Source: an uncultured Bacteroidales bacterium
GTDB lineage: Bacteria > Bacteroidota > Bacteroidia > Bacteroidales > F082
Direction: 5' to 3'
DNA length: 64,000 bases
NCBI GenBank assembly: GCA_905234455.1
Contig: CAJOIH010000004.1
Span: 1 to 64,000, forward strand
Part shown: positions 8,807 to 20,440 of the stretch, one piece after another
Position numbering within the stretch: position 1 is the stretch's first letter
Layout of the letters: each line of letters begins with the position of its first letter
Made by a program: the position numbers and the translations under genes
The notes under the pieces: model-generated
Database searches by the model: none
What the model was told of the DNA's origin: nothing
What the model saw: the letters and a program-made list of their open reading frames with translations, nothing else

Positions 8807-9859
8807 TTATTCAGTTTCTTGTTGTGACATACCAATAAATATTGAGCTAAGCATCGTAAATACATAGGCTTGGATGTAGGCCACCAAGCATTCCAACGCG
8901 GTCATGAACACCATCATGAAGATGGAAATGATGGAGGTGGCACCACCCATGCCAGCACCGTACATGCCGCCAATGATGAAAATCAAGGCCATCAGCACCA
9001 TGATGACGATGTGGCCCGCCAGGATGTTGGCGAACAGACGGATCATCAGGGCAAAAGGCTTGGTAAGGGTCGAGACGAGCTCGATGATGGGCATCAGCGG
9101 GATGGGGAACTTTAAAAACAAGGGTACATCGGGCCAAAGGATCTCTTTCCAATAATGCTTGTTGCCGAACACGTTGACGGCCACATAGGTGCATAAGGCC
9201 AACACCAAAGTGATGGACAGGTTGCCCGTGACATTCGACCCGAAGGGGAAGAAGGGTATCAATCCAAAGAGGTTGCAGAAGAAAATGAAAAAGAACACCG
9301 TTAATAGATAAGGTGCGAACTTCGGCACTTTGCTCTTCGGAATGGAAGGGCTGATGACGCCATCGAGCACCATATAGGTGAGCCACTCAATCATTCCTTG
9401 GTATTTCGTGGGGGTGGCCATCGGGTCTTTCTTGTATTTCTTCGCAGCGGGAAGGAAGAAAGCCAGCATGAAGCCGCACACCAGGAAGATGCCGAAGGCA
9501 TTGCGAGTGAACGAGAGGTCGAAGGGTCGGGTGATCTCACCTTGACCGTTGACTTCCACCAACTTGCCAGGATATTTCGGATCGGTCATCGGAGCGATGT
9601 AAAAGCCTTGATAGGTCTCGCCCTCCTTCAACTCGCATACATGTTTCGAACTGAACACGTGCCAACCCGTCTCCTTGCTGTGGGCAATCACCGGGAGCCA
9701 CACGCAAACATGCTTGCCTTTGATTTCGGTGACGTGGAAACAGTAGCCGTCGCCGGTATGGCCGAAGATGAACGATTTCACGTCGAGCGTCTCGGCTTTC
9801 AGCGAACCTGCCAGAAGCAGTAGCAACATAAGGATGATATGCCGAAGGCTGCACTTCAT
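8807..9859 (-). CDS. atpB: F-type ATP synthase a subunit
   Basis: 350-residue stator channel subunit. It is much longer than the E. coli protein because of an N-terminal extension of about 120 residues starting with a signal-like helix (ILMLLLLLAGSLKA) and a soluble region, a feature of Bacteroidota a subunits. The essential arginine is in KPFALMIRLFANILAGH, and five or six membrane helices follow residue 120. It overlaps the upstream small membrane protein by four bases and precedes atpE by 25 bases. Confidence 0.95.
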   Translation of the reverse strand: MKCSLRHIILMLLLLLAGSLKAETLDVKSFIFGHTGDGYCFHVTEIKGKHVCVWLPVIAHSKETGWHVFSSKHVCELKEGETYQGFYIAPMTDPKYPGKLVEVNGQGEITRPFDLSFTRNAFGIFLVCGFMLAFFLPAAKKYKKDPMATPTKYQGMIEWLTYMVLDGVISPSIPKSKVPKFAPYLLTVFFFIFFCNLFGLIPFFPFGSNVTGNLSITLVLALCTYVAVNVFGNKHYWKEILWPDVPLFLKFPIPLMPIIELVSTLTKPFALMIRLFANILAGHIVIMVLMALIFIIGGMYGAGMGGATSIISIFMMVFMTALECLVAYIQAYVFTMLSSIFIGMSQQETE

Positions 9860-10239
9860 TGCTTCAGATGTTTCAGATACTCCATAAAACTGTAGGTTTC
9901 AACAAACAGTCCGATGAGATAGGCGATGGCAGTGACGATCACGAAAGGTTTGGCCCCTTGTCTTACGAAGACGATGTAAAGCACCAGCATGAGAATGGTG
10001 AGTGCCATCTTGATTCCTTTGTAAAGGTAGAACCAGCGCTGGCGGTTGACCTGTGCGTCGAGGTTTTTCTTCATCATCGGGCAGTAGAGCGCCCCAAGCA
10101 TCATGTAGAGGTTGGGGGCGGTGACCATCCAGTTGGTCCACCATTCCTTGTGGCTGAAGAAACACAACAGCACTCCCACCTCAATGATATCAATGAGAAG
10201 GAACAGCGCCAGATAATATGTAGTTCTGTTATTCTTCAT
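9856..10239 (-). CDS. Small four-helix membrane protein of the atp operon (AtpI-like position)
   Basis: 127 residues with four predicted membrane segments, near residues 8-27, 40-57, 73-92 and 98-117. It sits between atpC and atpB and overlaps both by about four bases. In other bacteria this place is held by AtpI/AtpZ-type proteins, which help assemble the c ring or import magnesium. The sequence has no clear AtpI motif that I recognise, so the role is inferred from position and topology only. Confidence 0.7.
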   Translation of the reverse strand: MKNNRTTYYLALFLLIDIIEVGVLLCFFSHKEWWTNWMVTAPNLYMMLGALYCPMMKKNLDAQVNRQRWFYLYKGIKMALTILMLVLYIVFVRQGAKPFVIVTAIAYLIGLFVETYSFMEYLKHLKQ

Positions 10240-10487
10240 TTTCCGTTTTCCACTTCCGCGCAGATGATAATCTGGTTATCGTGTTGTTCGCAGAAGCCGC
10301 CTTTGATGGCGAACTCATGCTGTTCTTGATTGAGGTCGGTGATCACCACCTGGCCGGCTTCGAGGATGGCTACGATGGCGGCATGATGCTCCAACATGGT
10401 AAACGGTCCCTGCATCGAAGGCACCGTTACCGAGGTGGCTTCCCCTTTATAAAGGCTTTGTTCCGGTGTAATGATCTCGACTTTCAT
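10236..10487 (-). CDS. atpC: F-type ATP synthase epsilon subunit (short form)
   Basis: 83 residues from ATG at 10487, beginning MKVEIITPEQSLYKGEATSVTVPSMQGPFTMLEHHA. Only the N-terminal beta-sandwich domain is present; the C-terminal helical hairpin that inhibits ATP hydrolysis in many bacteria is absent, as in other Bacteroidota. A longer frame opens with GTG at 10508 inside atpD, but ATG at 10487 with GGAG eight bases upstream matches the family start. That GGAG belongs to a tandem heptamer repeat spanning the atpD stop. Confidence 0.93.
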   Translation of the reverse strand: MKVEIITPEQSLYKGEATSVTVPSMQGPFTMLEHHAAIVAILEAGQVVITDLNQEQHEFAIKGGFCEQHDNQIIICAEVENGK

Positions 10488-10494
10488 TTGTAAC

Positions 10495-12048
<1,554 letters not shown>

Positions 12049-12115
12049 GTAAAAAAATAAAAACTGCAACATGGAGTTTCATATTTGTTTGTTTTGTTTT
12101 TGAGAATTGTTTTTT

Positions 12116-12123
12116 TAATTTTG
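12116..12123 (+). promoter_or_regulatory. -7 promoter box of the V-type ATPase operon
   Basis: Reads TAATTTTG, an exact TAnnTTTG match, 37 bases before the subunit E start. It lies 67 bases from the opposing F-type promoter, so both rotary ATPases are driven from one AT-rich spacer. Confidence 0.65.
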
Positions 12124-12160
12124 TAGCCAATTTTCAAATAGGTATCACAATAAAGATCAT

Positions 12161-12772
12161 ATGCAAGACAAACTTCAAGAATTGACCGACAGGCTCTATA
12201 ACGAAGGCCTGTCGAAAGGAAAACAGGAAGGCGAGGAGCTGCTGCAAAAAGCCCATGCCGAGGCGGACAACCTCATCGCCCAAGCCAAAGCCGAAGCGGA
12301 ACGCATCGTGGCCCAAGCCAACAAAGAGGCTGAAGAACTGAAGACCAAAGTGACCGCCGACATCAAGATGGCCGCCACCCAAAGCATCGCCGTGACAAAA
12401 CAGGAAATCGAAAAGATGGTGGTGACCAACACCGCTACTGAAGGTGTGAAGGCCAACATGGGCAATGCTGAGTTCGTGAAAGAATTGATTACCAATGTGG
12501 TAAAAGCATTCAACCCGCAGAATGCGAGCCCCGTGGCCCTCGACCTGATCCTCCCTGAATCAATGAAAGCCCAGGTGGAGCCCTTTGTGCAAAACGAAAT
12601 TGCCAACCAATTCAAAGGCGAAGTCAAGGTGGATTACTCCAAGAAGATGAACGGTGGCTTCAAGGTGGCCCCCAAAGACGGCGGCTATGTGCTCCAGTTC
12701 ACTGATGACGAGTTTACGCAACTCATTGCCAACTACCTGCGTCCCGCCACCAAGAAAATCCTCTTCGGCTGA
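12161..12772 (+). CDS. V/A-type ATPase subunit E (peripheral stalk)
   Basis: 203 residues. The N-terminal 90 residues form a long charged coiled coil (LTDRLYNEGLSKGKQEGEELLQKA followed by repeated A/E/K heptads) and the C-terminal part is a compact domain that caps the head, as in V/A-type subunit E. It is the first gene of the V-type operon. Its stop shares a base with the next start (TGATGG). No separate subunit G/H gene, its usual coiled-coil partner, is visible in the operon. Confidence 0.88.
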   Translation: MQDKLQELTDRLYNEGLSKGKQEGEELLQKAHAEADNLIAQAKAEAERIVAQANKEAEELKTKVTADIKMAATQSIAVTKQEIEKMVVTNTATEGVKANMGNAEFVKELITNVVKAFNPQNASPVALDLILPESMKAQVEPFVQNEIANQFKGEVKVDYSKKMNGGFKVAPKDGGYVLQFTDDEFTQLIANYLRPATKKILFG

Positions 12773-13359
12773 TGGATAACTACGTTTATATCGTGGCCGG
12801 ACTGCCGGAACTGACCTCGGGTTTCGAGAACACGGGCTTCGACTATGCCTCCGTGAAGGAATCGATCATGGAACTGCTCTCCGAAAAGGACCAGCAGCTG
12901 GTCGATCTCATGGAAGAAGGCTTTGACGAACAAACCCTGGGCGCCGATTTCTATGCAAAAGCCGCCGCGTCGAAAAACCGCTTCATCCGCGAATATTTCG
13001 ACTTTGACGGCCGCCTGCGCAACATCAAAGTCCAGTACCTGGCCAAACGACTCGGAAAGAAAGGGGAGGACTACCAAGTGGAACTGCCTGAAGCTGACTT
13101 CGACGAGGCCCAGCAAATTGCCGCCGTCATGGACGACGCCGATTTCGTGGAACGTGAACAGAAAATGGACGAACTCAAATGGGAGAAAGCCTCCGACATC
13201 GCCCGCATGGAATACTTCAACATGAATGCCATCCTGGCCTATTTGGTCAAAGCCAAAACCGTTCAGCGCTGGGCCGAACTCGATCCCAACAAGGGTCAGG
13301 AGATGTTCAAGAAACTCGTTTCCGAAGTGCGTGGAACTTATGAAGGAATAAAGAATTAA
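12772..13359 (+). CDS. DUF2764 family protein of V-type ATPase operons
   Basis: 195 residues, mostly helical and acidic, beginning MDNYVYIVAGLPELTSGF. Proteins of this family lie between subunits E and A in V-type operons of Bacteroidota, Chlamydiae and spirochaetes, where a normal subunit C is lacking. The helical character and position make it a candidate for the C/d-like rotor-top subunit, but this is inference. It overlaps subunit E by one base and precedes subunit A by 13 bases. Confidence 0.82.
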   Translation: MDNYVYIVAGLPELTSGFENTGFDYASVKESIMELLSEKDQQLVDLMEEGFDEQTLGADFYAKAAASKNRFIREYFDFDGRLRNIKVQYLAKRLGKKGEDYQVELPEADFDEAQQIAAVMDDADFVEREQKMDELKWEKASDIARMEYFNMNAILAYLVKAKTVQRWAELDPNKGQEMFKKLVSEVRGTYEGIKN

Positions 13360-13372
13360 GAAAAACACATAT

Positions 13373-15121
13373 ATGAAAACTACAGGAAAAGTTACAGGAA
13401 TCATTGCTAACCTGGTCACCGTCGAGGTGAACGGCCCTGTGGCACAGAATGAGATCTGCTTCATCGACTTGCAAGGCGTCAAGCTGATGGCAGAAGTCAT
13501 CAAGGTGAACGGGAACAAGGCCTCGGTCCAGGTGTTCGAAAGCACCCGTGGCTTGCAGATCGGCGACCCAGTGGAATTCCAAGGCTACATGCTCGAGGTG
13601 ACCCTCGGTCCCGGACTGCTCTCGAGCAACTTCGACGGCCTCCAAAACAACCTCGCCACCATGACGGGCGTGTTCCTCAAGAGAGGTGAATACACCAAGG
13701 CCCTCGACGAAGAAAAACTATGGGACTTCACACCCATCGCCGAAGTGGGACAACAGGTCGTCGCCGCCGACTGGCTGGGCGAAGTCAAAGAAGGCTGGCT
13801 GCCTCACAAAATCATGGTGCCCTTCAATTTCGATATGTCGTATATCGTTAAATCGATAGTACCCCCCGGCAAGTACAAGATCACCGACACCATCGCTGTC
13901 TTGACCAACCCCGAAGGAGAAGAAATCCCCGTGACGATGACCCAGAAATGGCCTGTCAAAGTGGCCGTGGGTGGCTATGTGGAGAAACCACGTCCCTTCA
14001 AAGTGATGGAGACGGGCGTGCGCACCATCGACACGCTGAACCCCATTGCCGAAGGCGGTACGGGCTTCATCCCGGGACCTTTCGGCTGCGGTAAGACCGT
14101 GCTGCAACACGCCCTCGCCGAGCAAGCCGACGCCGACGTCATCATCATGGCGGCCTGCGGCGAACGTGCCAACGAGGTGGTGGAGATCTTCACCGAGTTC
14201 CCCGAACTGAAAGACAAACATACAGGTCGCAGCCTGATGGAACGTACCATCATTATCTGCAACACATCCAACATGCCGGTGGCCGCCCGTGAGGCTTCGG
14301 TCTACACGGCGATGACCCTCGGCGAATACTACCGCGCCATGGGTATGAAGGTGCTCCTGCTGGCCGACTCGACCTCGCGCTGGGCCCAAGCCCTCCGTGA
14401 GATGAGTAACCGTCTGGAAGAGTTGCCCGGTCAGGACGGCTTCCCGGTGGACCTCTCGGCCATCATCTCCAACTTCTACGCCCGTGCGGGTTATGTGAAA
14501 CTCAACAACGGCGCCTCAGGCTCCATCACCTTCATCGGTACGGTGTCACCCGCCGGCGGTAACCTCAAGGAACCCGTCACCGAGAGCACCAAGAAAGCAG
14601 CCCGCTGCTTCTACGGCCTCTCGCAGAACCGTGCCGACAAGAAACGTTACCCCGCCGTCGACCCCGTGGATTCCTATTCCAAATACCTCGAATATCCTGA
14701 AATCATCGAATACCTCGATGAAAAGATCGAGAAAGGCTGGGTCGACAAAGTCACCAAGACCAAGTTCATCATCCGCAAAGGCAAGGATGCCTACGAGCAA
14801 ATTAATATATTAGGTGACGACGGCGTGCCGATGGCCTACCATGAACAATACTGGAAGTCGGAACTGATCGACTTCGTCATCCTGCAACAGGACGCCTTCG
14901 ACGACATCGATGGCTGCTCACCCCTGGAACGCCAGAAGTTCATGCTCGACCTCATGCTTGGCATCTGTGACCGCTCGTTCAAGTTCGACAACTTCGAGCA
15001 GTGCACCACCTACTTCAAGGGACTGATCAACATCTGCCGCCAGATGAACTACTCCGAGTACCAGTCGGAACAATTCAACAAATACCTGAACCAGCTTAAG
15101 GAGGAACTGAAACATGAGTGA
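13373..15121 (+). CDS. V/A-type ATPase catalytic subunit A
   Basis: 582-residue catalytic subunit. P-loop GPFGCGKT at residues 235-242, the non-homologous insert typical of A subunits between about residues 110 and 190, then ACGERANEVVEIFTEFPEL and LADSTSRWAQALREMS. Length is typical of the bacterial V/A type. It overlaps the B gene by eight bases. Probably named atpA or ntpA in annotated relatives; the symbol is left empty to avoid confusion with the F-type alpha gene. Confidence 0.96.
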   Translation: MKTTGKVTGIIANLVTVEVNGPVAQNEICFIDLQGVKLMAEVIKVNGNKASVQVFESTRGLQIGDPVEFQGYMLEVTLGPGLLSSNFDGLQNNLATMTGVFLKRGEYTKALDEEKLWDFTPIAEVGQQVVAADWLGEVKEGWLPHKIMVPFNFDMSYIVKSIVPPGKYKITDTIAVLTNPEGEEIPVTMTQKWPVKVAVGGYVEKPRPFKVMETGVRTIDTLNPIAEGGTGFIPGPFGCGKTVLQHALAEQADADVIIMAACGERANEVVEIFTEFPELKDKHTGRSLMERTIIICNTSNMPVAAREASVYTAMTLGEYYRAMGMKVLLLADSTSRWAQALREMSNRLEELPGQDGFPVDLSAIISNFYARAGYVKLNNGASGSITFIGTVSPAGGNLKEPVTESTKKAARCFYGLSQNRADKKRYPAVDPVDSYSKYLEYPEIIEYLDEKIEKGWVDKVTKTKFIIRKGKDAYEQINILGDDGVPMAYHEQYWKSELIDFVILQQDAFDDIDGCSPLERQKFMLDLMLGICDRSFKFDNFEQCTTYFKGLINICRQMNYSEYQSEQFNKYLNQLKEELKHE

Positions 15122-16433
15122 GAAAGCATTCCAACGCATCTATACCAAGCTGAGCGCCATCACCAAGGCCACTGTGACCCTTGAAGCCCAGGGCGTGACG
15201 AACGACGAACTGGCCCTTGTGGCAGGACGTCTGGCACAGGTGGTGAAAATCAAGGACAACGCCATCACCCTGCAGGTGTTCGGCGGCACCGAGGACATCC
15301 CCACCAACGCCGAAGTGACCTTCTTCGGCGAGCCGCCCACACTTAATGTGAGCGACGACCTGGCAGGCCGTTTCTTCAACGCCTACGGCGAACCCATCGA
15401 CGGCGGCCCGGCCGTGGAAGGCGAGAAACGCCAAATCGGCGGCCCCTCCGTGAACCCCTACAAGCGTCGTCAGCCCTCACAGCTGATTCCTACGGGTATC
15501 GCTGGCATCGACTTGAACAACACCCTGGTCTCCGGCCAGAAGATTCCCTTCTTCGCCGACCCCGACCAACCCTATAATCAGGTGATGAGCATGGTGGCCC
15601 TCCGCGCCGATGTGGACAAGATCATCCTCGGCGGCATGGGCTTGACCAACGACGACTACCTCTTCTTCAAGAACCAGTTCGAGAGTGCTGGCGCCTTGAA
15701 CAAGATCATCAGCTTCGTCAACACCACCGACCAGCCCCCTGTCGAGCGTCTGCTGATTCCCGACATGGCACTGACCGCCGCTGAATATTTCGCTGTTGAC
15801 AAGAACGAGAAAGTGCTGGTGCTGCTCACCGACATGACGCTATACGCCGACGCCCTGAGTATCGTCTCGAACCGTATGGACCAGATTCCTTCGAAGGACT
15901 CCATGCCGGGTTCGCTCTACTCCGACTTGGCCAAGATTTACGAGAAGGCCGTGCAGCTGCCCGATGGCGGTTCCATTACCATCATCGCCGTGACGACGCT
16001 GAACGACGGCGATATCACCCACGCCATCCCTGACAATACAGGATACATCACTGAAGGCCAGCTCTTCCTGCGCGCCGACCCCGATTCGGGCAAGGTCATC
16101 GTCGACCCGTTCCGCTCATTGTCGCGTCTGAAACAGCTGGTTCAGAACAAGAAGACCCGCGAGGACCACAGCGCCGTGATGAACACCTCGGTGCGACTCT
16201 ACGCCGACGCCGCCAACGCCAAGACCAAGCTAGAGAACGGCTTCGACCTGAGCGACTACGACCTGCGTTGCCTCGACTATGCCAAGGAATATGCCACCCG
16301 CCTGCTTGCCATCGACGTCAACATCCCGATTACCGAAATGCTCGATACCGCCTGGGAGCTCTTTAGCAAGTATTTCACCAAGGCCGAAACAGGCTTGAAG
16401 GAATCATTGATTAATAAGTATTGGAAAGCGTAA
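15114..16433 (+). CDS. V/A-type ATPase subunit B
   Basis: 439-residue non-catalytic nucleotide-binding subunit. It aligns along its length with V/A-type B subunits: FFNAYGEPIDGGP, the degenerate P-loop region after LNNTLVSGQKIPFFA, LLLTDMTLYADALSIVSNRMDQIPSKDSMPGSLYSDLA near residue 240-280, and the conserved GYITEGQLFL. No intact Walker A is present, as expected for B. It overlaps subunit A by eight bases and ends one base before subunit D. Confidence 0.96.
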   Translation: MSEKAFQRIYTKLSAITKATVTLEAQGVTNDELALVAGRLAQVVKIKDNAITLQVFGGTEDIPTNAEVTFFGEPPTLNVSDDLAGRFFNAYGEPIDGGPAVEGEKRQIGGPSVNPYKRRQPSQLIPTGIAGIDLNNTLVSGQKIPFFADPDQPYNQVMSMVALRADVDKIILGGMGLTNDDYLFFKNQFESAGALNKIISFVNTTDQPPVERLLIPDMALTAAEYFAVDKNEKVLVLLTDMTLYADALSIVSNRMDQIPSKDSMPGSLYSDLAKIYEKAVQLPDGGSITIIAVTTLNDGDITHAIPDNTGYITEGQLFLRADPDSGKVIVDPFRSLSRLKQLVQNKKTREDHSAVMNTSVRLYADAANAKTKLENGFDLSDYDLRCLDYAKEYATRLLAIDVNIPITEMLDTAWELFSKYFTKAETGLKESLINKYWKA

Positions 16434-16434
16434 G

Positions 16435-17049
16435 ATGGCCATTAAGTTTCAATATAACAAGACCTCGCTCAACGAGCTCAACAAGCAGTTGAAGACCCGA
16501 ACCCGGGCACTTCCCACGCTGAAGAGCAAGGAGAGCGCCTTGCGCATGGAGGTGAAGAAAGCCAAGCAGCGCTCCGAGGACCTTGTGGCCAGACTGAATG
16601 ACGAACTCAAGTCGTACGAGTACATGGCCCGTCTTTGGAACGAGTTTGAGCCGGGACTGATCACCATCACCGACGTGAAGCTGAAGACCGTCAAGATCGC
16701 CGGCGTGCCTACGCCAGCGCTCGAGGAAGTGCTTTACGAGGTGAAGGACATCAACCTCTTCACCAAGCCGATGTGGTTCGCCGACGGTGTGCAGATCCTC
16801 AAGAACCTGGCCCAACTGGGCATCGAATCGGAGATCTACACCGAAGCGGCACGTATCCTCGACTTCCAGCGCAAGAAGACCACCCAGAAGGTGAACCTCT
16901 ACGAGAAGGTGCAAATCCCAGGCTACAACGAAGCCATACGTAAGATCAAACGATACATGGAAGACGCGGAGAACCTCGACAAGGCCTCCCAGAAAATCAT
17001 GAAAAACAAACACGTGCTTGAAGAGGAGGAAGCTGCCTATGGTAACTGA
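16435..17049 (+). CDS. V/A-type ATPase subunit D (central rotor shaft)
   Basis: 204 residues forming two long helices, the rotor shaft inside the A3B3 head. The start KFQYNKTSLNELNKQLKTR and the C-terminal KVQIPGYNEAIRKIKRYMEDAENLDKA are typical of the family. It starts one base after the B stop and overlaps the subunit I start by 11 bases. Confidence 0.93.
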   Translation: MAIKFQYNKTSLNELNKQLKTRTRALPTLKSKESALRMEVKKAKQRSEDLVARLNDELKSYEYMARLWNEFEPGLITITDVKLKTVKIAGVPTPALEEVLYEVKDINLFTKPMWFADGVQILKNLAQLGIESEIYTEAARILDFQRKKTTQKVNLYEKVQIPGYNEAIRKIKRYMEDAENLDKASQKIMKNKHVLEEEEAAYGN

Positions 17050-18817
17050 AATGACGAAATACGACTTCATCCTCATGAGCGGCGACGCTGACGCCTTCCT
17101 GAAGAAACTGCAGGAAATTGGGCTGGTCGACATCACCCGCTCGGTGAAGCCTATCGACGAACAGTCGGAGAAGCTCTCCCTGCGTGCCGACATCTACCGC
17201 AAAGCGCTTTTCCATTTGAAAGAAGTGACGCCGGCCGAGTTCGCCGAGAAGACCTATGGCGACCTCGCTGTCAACGTGCTCGACACCGTTAAGGAAAAAG
17301 AGGAAGCACAAAGTCAGTTGGCGCAACTCTATAAGGACCTCGAGGAAAGCAAGCCCTGGGGCCAGTTCGACGTGGACAGCGTGAGACGCCTCACCGATCT
17401 TGGCTTGAAGATGCATTTCTATAAGGCCAAGGCCATCGACCCCGCCTGGAAAGAGCAATATGCCCTGAGCGAGATCTCCAACGACGGCACCAACACCTAT
17501 TTCGTGGTGGTGGCCGAGGACGACGACTACGACTTCCCGATGAAGGAACTAACTGCCCCCACCAGGGATTGCGCTGCCATCGAGAAGGAAATCCAAACCG
17601 TGAGGGACACCATCGAGCAAAAGGACAAACACCTCTCCGAACTGAAATGCCACGAGGCCGACCTCCGCAAGGAGATGGACCGCATTGCCTCGAAGCTCGA
17701 CCTGCACCTCGCCCATATGGCAGGAGAGAAGGCAGCCGACGACTACATCACCGTGTTCGAAGGCTTCGCCCCCGCTGCCTCTGAGGAAAACTTACGCGCC
17801 CTCCTCGACCAGGAGAACGTGTTCTACGTGGCCGACAAAGCCAAGGTCGACGACAACCCGCCTATCAAGCTCAAGAACAATAGGTTTGTCTCGATGTTCG
17901 AGCTGCTCACCGACATGTACGGCCGGCCCAAATACGACGAGTTCGACCCAACAGTGTTCATCTCCATCTTCTTCATGCTCTTCTTCGCCTTCTGTATGGG
18001 CGACATGGGCTATGGCCTGGTGCTCATCGGCGCCAGTCTTGCACTGAAGAAGGTGCTGGGCAACATCGCCCCCTTGGGTATCACCCTCGGCATCGCCACT
18101 ACCGTGGTGGGATTCCTGTTCCACACCTTCTTCTCAGTGGATATGCTCACCTGGAGTTGGCTGCCTGACGCAGTGAAGAGCATTATGCTACCTTCTCAGA
18201 TTGCCGGCTACGACGGCACCATGGTGCTGGCACTCATCGTCGGTATCGTCCATATCTGTCTCGCCATGATCGTGAAGACCTACCAGAGTACCAAGACCAA
18301 GGGATTCCTCAACTCGTTAGGGACTTGGGGCTGGACTTTGCTGATTGTGGGCGGCGTCATCATCGGCGGTCTCGCCCTGATGGGCGTGATGGACAAGGCA
18401 GTGACCAAATGGGTCATCATCGTGCTCGGCATCCTGTCGGCTTTGGGCATTTTCTTCCTTAACGACATCCATCGCAATCCTTTGAAGAACTTCGGTGCGG
18501 GTCTGTGGGAGACCTACAATACCGCCACGGGTTTGTTGGGCGACGTGCTGAGCTACCTGCGTCTGTATGCCCTCGGTCTGGCTGGCGCCAAACTCGGCGA
18601 GGCCTTCAATGCCATCGGCCTGCAGGCCCTGGGTGACGGCGGCTTCGGTTGGGTGGCCTTCATCCTCATCGTGATCGTCGGCCATACCTTGAACGTTGCC
18701 ATGTGCGTGTTAGGCGCCTTTGTGCATCCTCTGAGACTTAATTTCCTGGAATTCTTCAAGAACTCGGGCTACGAAGGCTCGGGCCGCAACTTTAATCCTT
18801 TAAAAACAGAAAACTAA
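17039..18817 (+). CDS. V/A-type ATPase subunit I (membrane stator)
   Basis: 592 residues from ATG at 17039. The start is chosen because GAGGAGGA lies eight bases upstream; an earlier TTG at 17018 is in frame but inside subunit D. The N-terminal half (to about residue 300) is a soluble, coiled-coil-rich arm; the C-terminal half has seven or eight membrane helices. The conserved channel arginine is in SYLRLYALGLAGAKL near residue 506. It works like the F-type a subunit, opposite the K ring. The end is followed by 27 bases before subunit K. Confidence 0.94.
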   Translation: MVTEMTKYDFILMSGDADAFLKKLQEIGLVDITRSVKPIDEQSEKLSLRADIYRKALFHLKEVTPAEFAEKTYGDLAVNVLDTVKEKEEAQSQLAQLYKDLEESKPWGQFDVDSVRRLTDLGLKMHFYKAKAIDPAWKEQYALSEISNDGTNTYFVVVAEDDDYDFPMKELTAPTRDCAAIEKEIQTVRDTIEQKDKHLSELKCHEADLRKEMDRIASKLDLHLAHMAGEKAADDYITVFEGFAPAASEENLRALLDQENVFYVADKAKVDDNPPIKLKNNRFVSMFELLTDMYGRPKYDEFDPTVFISIFFMLFFAFCMGDMGYGLVLIGASLALKKVLGNIAPLGITLGIATTVVGFLFHTFFSVDMLTWSWLPDAVKSIMLPSQIAGYDGTMVLALIVGIVHICLAMIVKTYQSTKTKGFLNSLGTWGWTLLIVGGVIIGGLALMGVMDKAVTKWVIIVLGILSALGIFFLNDIHRNPLKNFGAGLWETYNTATGLLGDVLSYLRLYALGLAGAKLGEAFNAIGLQALGDGGFGWVAFILIVIVGHTLNVAMCVLGAFVHPLRLNFLEFFKNSGYEGSGRNFNPLKTEN

Positions 18818-18832
18818 ATAATTCAACAATAA

Positions 18833-19273
<441 letters not shown>

Positions 19274-19276
19274 TGC

Positions 19277-20440
19277 ATGGAAAACCAAAGTAAAGTTGAG
19301 AAACTTGCCGGATACCTGATCTTTCTCGGAGTCTTGGCAATCATCGCTGTGCTGTGTTGGTATTTCAGCAACGTGCTGATATACATCATCCTGGCTTTTT
19401 TGGTATCTCTTCTCAGCCAACCTTTGATGCGGCTGTTCCGAAAGATTCGGATCAAGAAGAAAAGCGCACCCAATGGGCTTTTGGCCATATTGTCCATCAT
19501 TATCGTTCTCGCCCTCTTGCTGTTGGTCGTCGTTTTGGTGATCCCGGTGATTGTCAGTATCGTGAATGATGCGTCTCTTTTCAGCGATATGGGTAGTTCG
19601 GATGGGAATATCATTGGCACTATCAATGGGTGGGTGGTGAGTCTGTTTCCTGGTCTTGGCGAGGATTACGATGCCGTAGGTGTATTGCTTGATTACTTGA
19701 AGGGATCCCTGTCCGACTTTTCCATTGGCAGCCTACTTGGTTCGGTAGGTTCCGTCTTGATTAATCTGTTTGTGGGCCTCTTTTCAGTAGTGTTCATCTC
19801 ATTTTTCTTTGTCAAGGACGAGAAACTGTTCTCCAAGATTGTGGCTGCCTTGGTTCCTGATCGCATTGAGGCCTCAGTAACGGAAGCCATTGGAGACATT
19901 GAGCATTTGCTGTCACGCTATTTCGTCGGTCTTGTATTGGAGATGCTGGGTGTAGCGCTGTTTAATTTCTTGGGGTTGTGGTTGATTGCCCGTGTAGGCG
20001 TCAGTTATGCATTGGGCATTGGTTTCATCGCGGGAATACTCAATATCATTCCATACGTGGGTCCCATCATCGGTGAGGTGCTTGGGGCACTGCTTTGCAT
20101 GATTCTCAAATACGGTGCTGGCATTGGTTTGGGTGTCAATGTGTGGGTGTTCGGCCTAATCGTGCTGGTCATCATGTTGGCGGTACAGCTGATCGACAAC
20201 TTTGTCCTTCAACCCGTCATCTACTCTACCAGCATCCAGGCTACGCCGCTTGAGATTTTCATCGTGATGCTTATCGCCGGCCATATCGGTGGTATCCTTG
20301 GCATGTTGGCCGCCATTCCGGCTTATACGGTGATCCGTGTCGTCGCAGGACGCTTTTTCTATGATAAAAAAGTGGTGAGGCGATTGATGCCGGATCTGGA
20401 AAAGGAGTTGCCGAAACGCTTTACCACTGGAACAGATTGA
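19277..20440 (+). CDS. AI-2E family transporter (PerM-like permease)
   Basis: 387-residue polytopic membrane protein of the AI-2E/PerM superfamily. Hydrophobic segments occur near residues 12-50 (two), 68-95, 160-185, and a run of three or four between 215 and 355, with the family motif YALGIGFIAGILNIIPYVGPIIGE. Family members include autoinducer-2 exporters and sodium/proton antiporters. It starts three bases after the sodium-type subunit K, so it is probably read from the same transcript, which would make an ion-exchange role attractive but unproven. Codon use is less GC-rich than in the ATPase genes. Its 3' end overlaps the opposite gene by 20 bases. Confidence 0.85.
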   Translation: MENQSKVEKLAGYLIFLGVLAIIAVLCWYFSNVLIYIILAFLVSLLSQPLMRLFRKIRIKKKSAPNGLLAILSIIIVLALLLLVVVLVIPVIVSIVNDASLFSDMGSSDGNIIGTINGWVVSLFPGLGEDYDAVGVLLDYLKGSLSDFSIGSLLGSVGSVLINLFVGLFSVVFISFFFVKDEKLFSKIVAALVPDRIEASVTEAIGDIEHLLSRYFVGLVLEMLGVALFNFLGLWLIARVGVSYALGIGFIAGILNIIPYVGPIIGEVLGALLCMILKYGAGIGLGVNVWVFGLIVLVIMLAVQLIDNFVLQPVIYSTSIQATPLEIFIVMLIAGHIGGILGMLAAIPAYTVIRVVAGRFFYDKKVVRRLMPDLEKELPKRFTTGTD

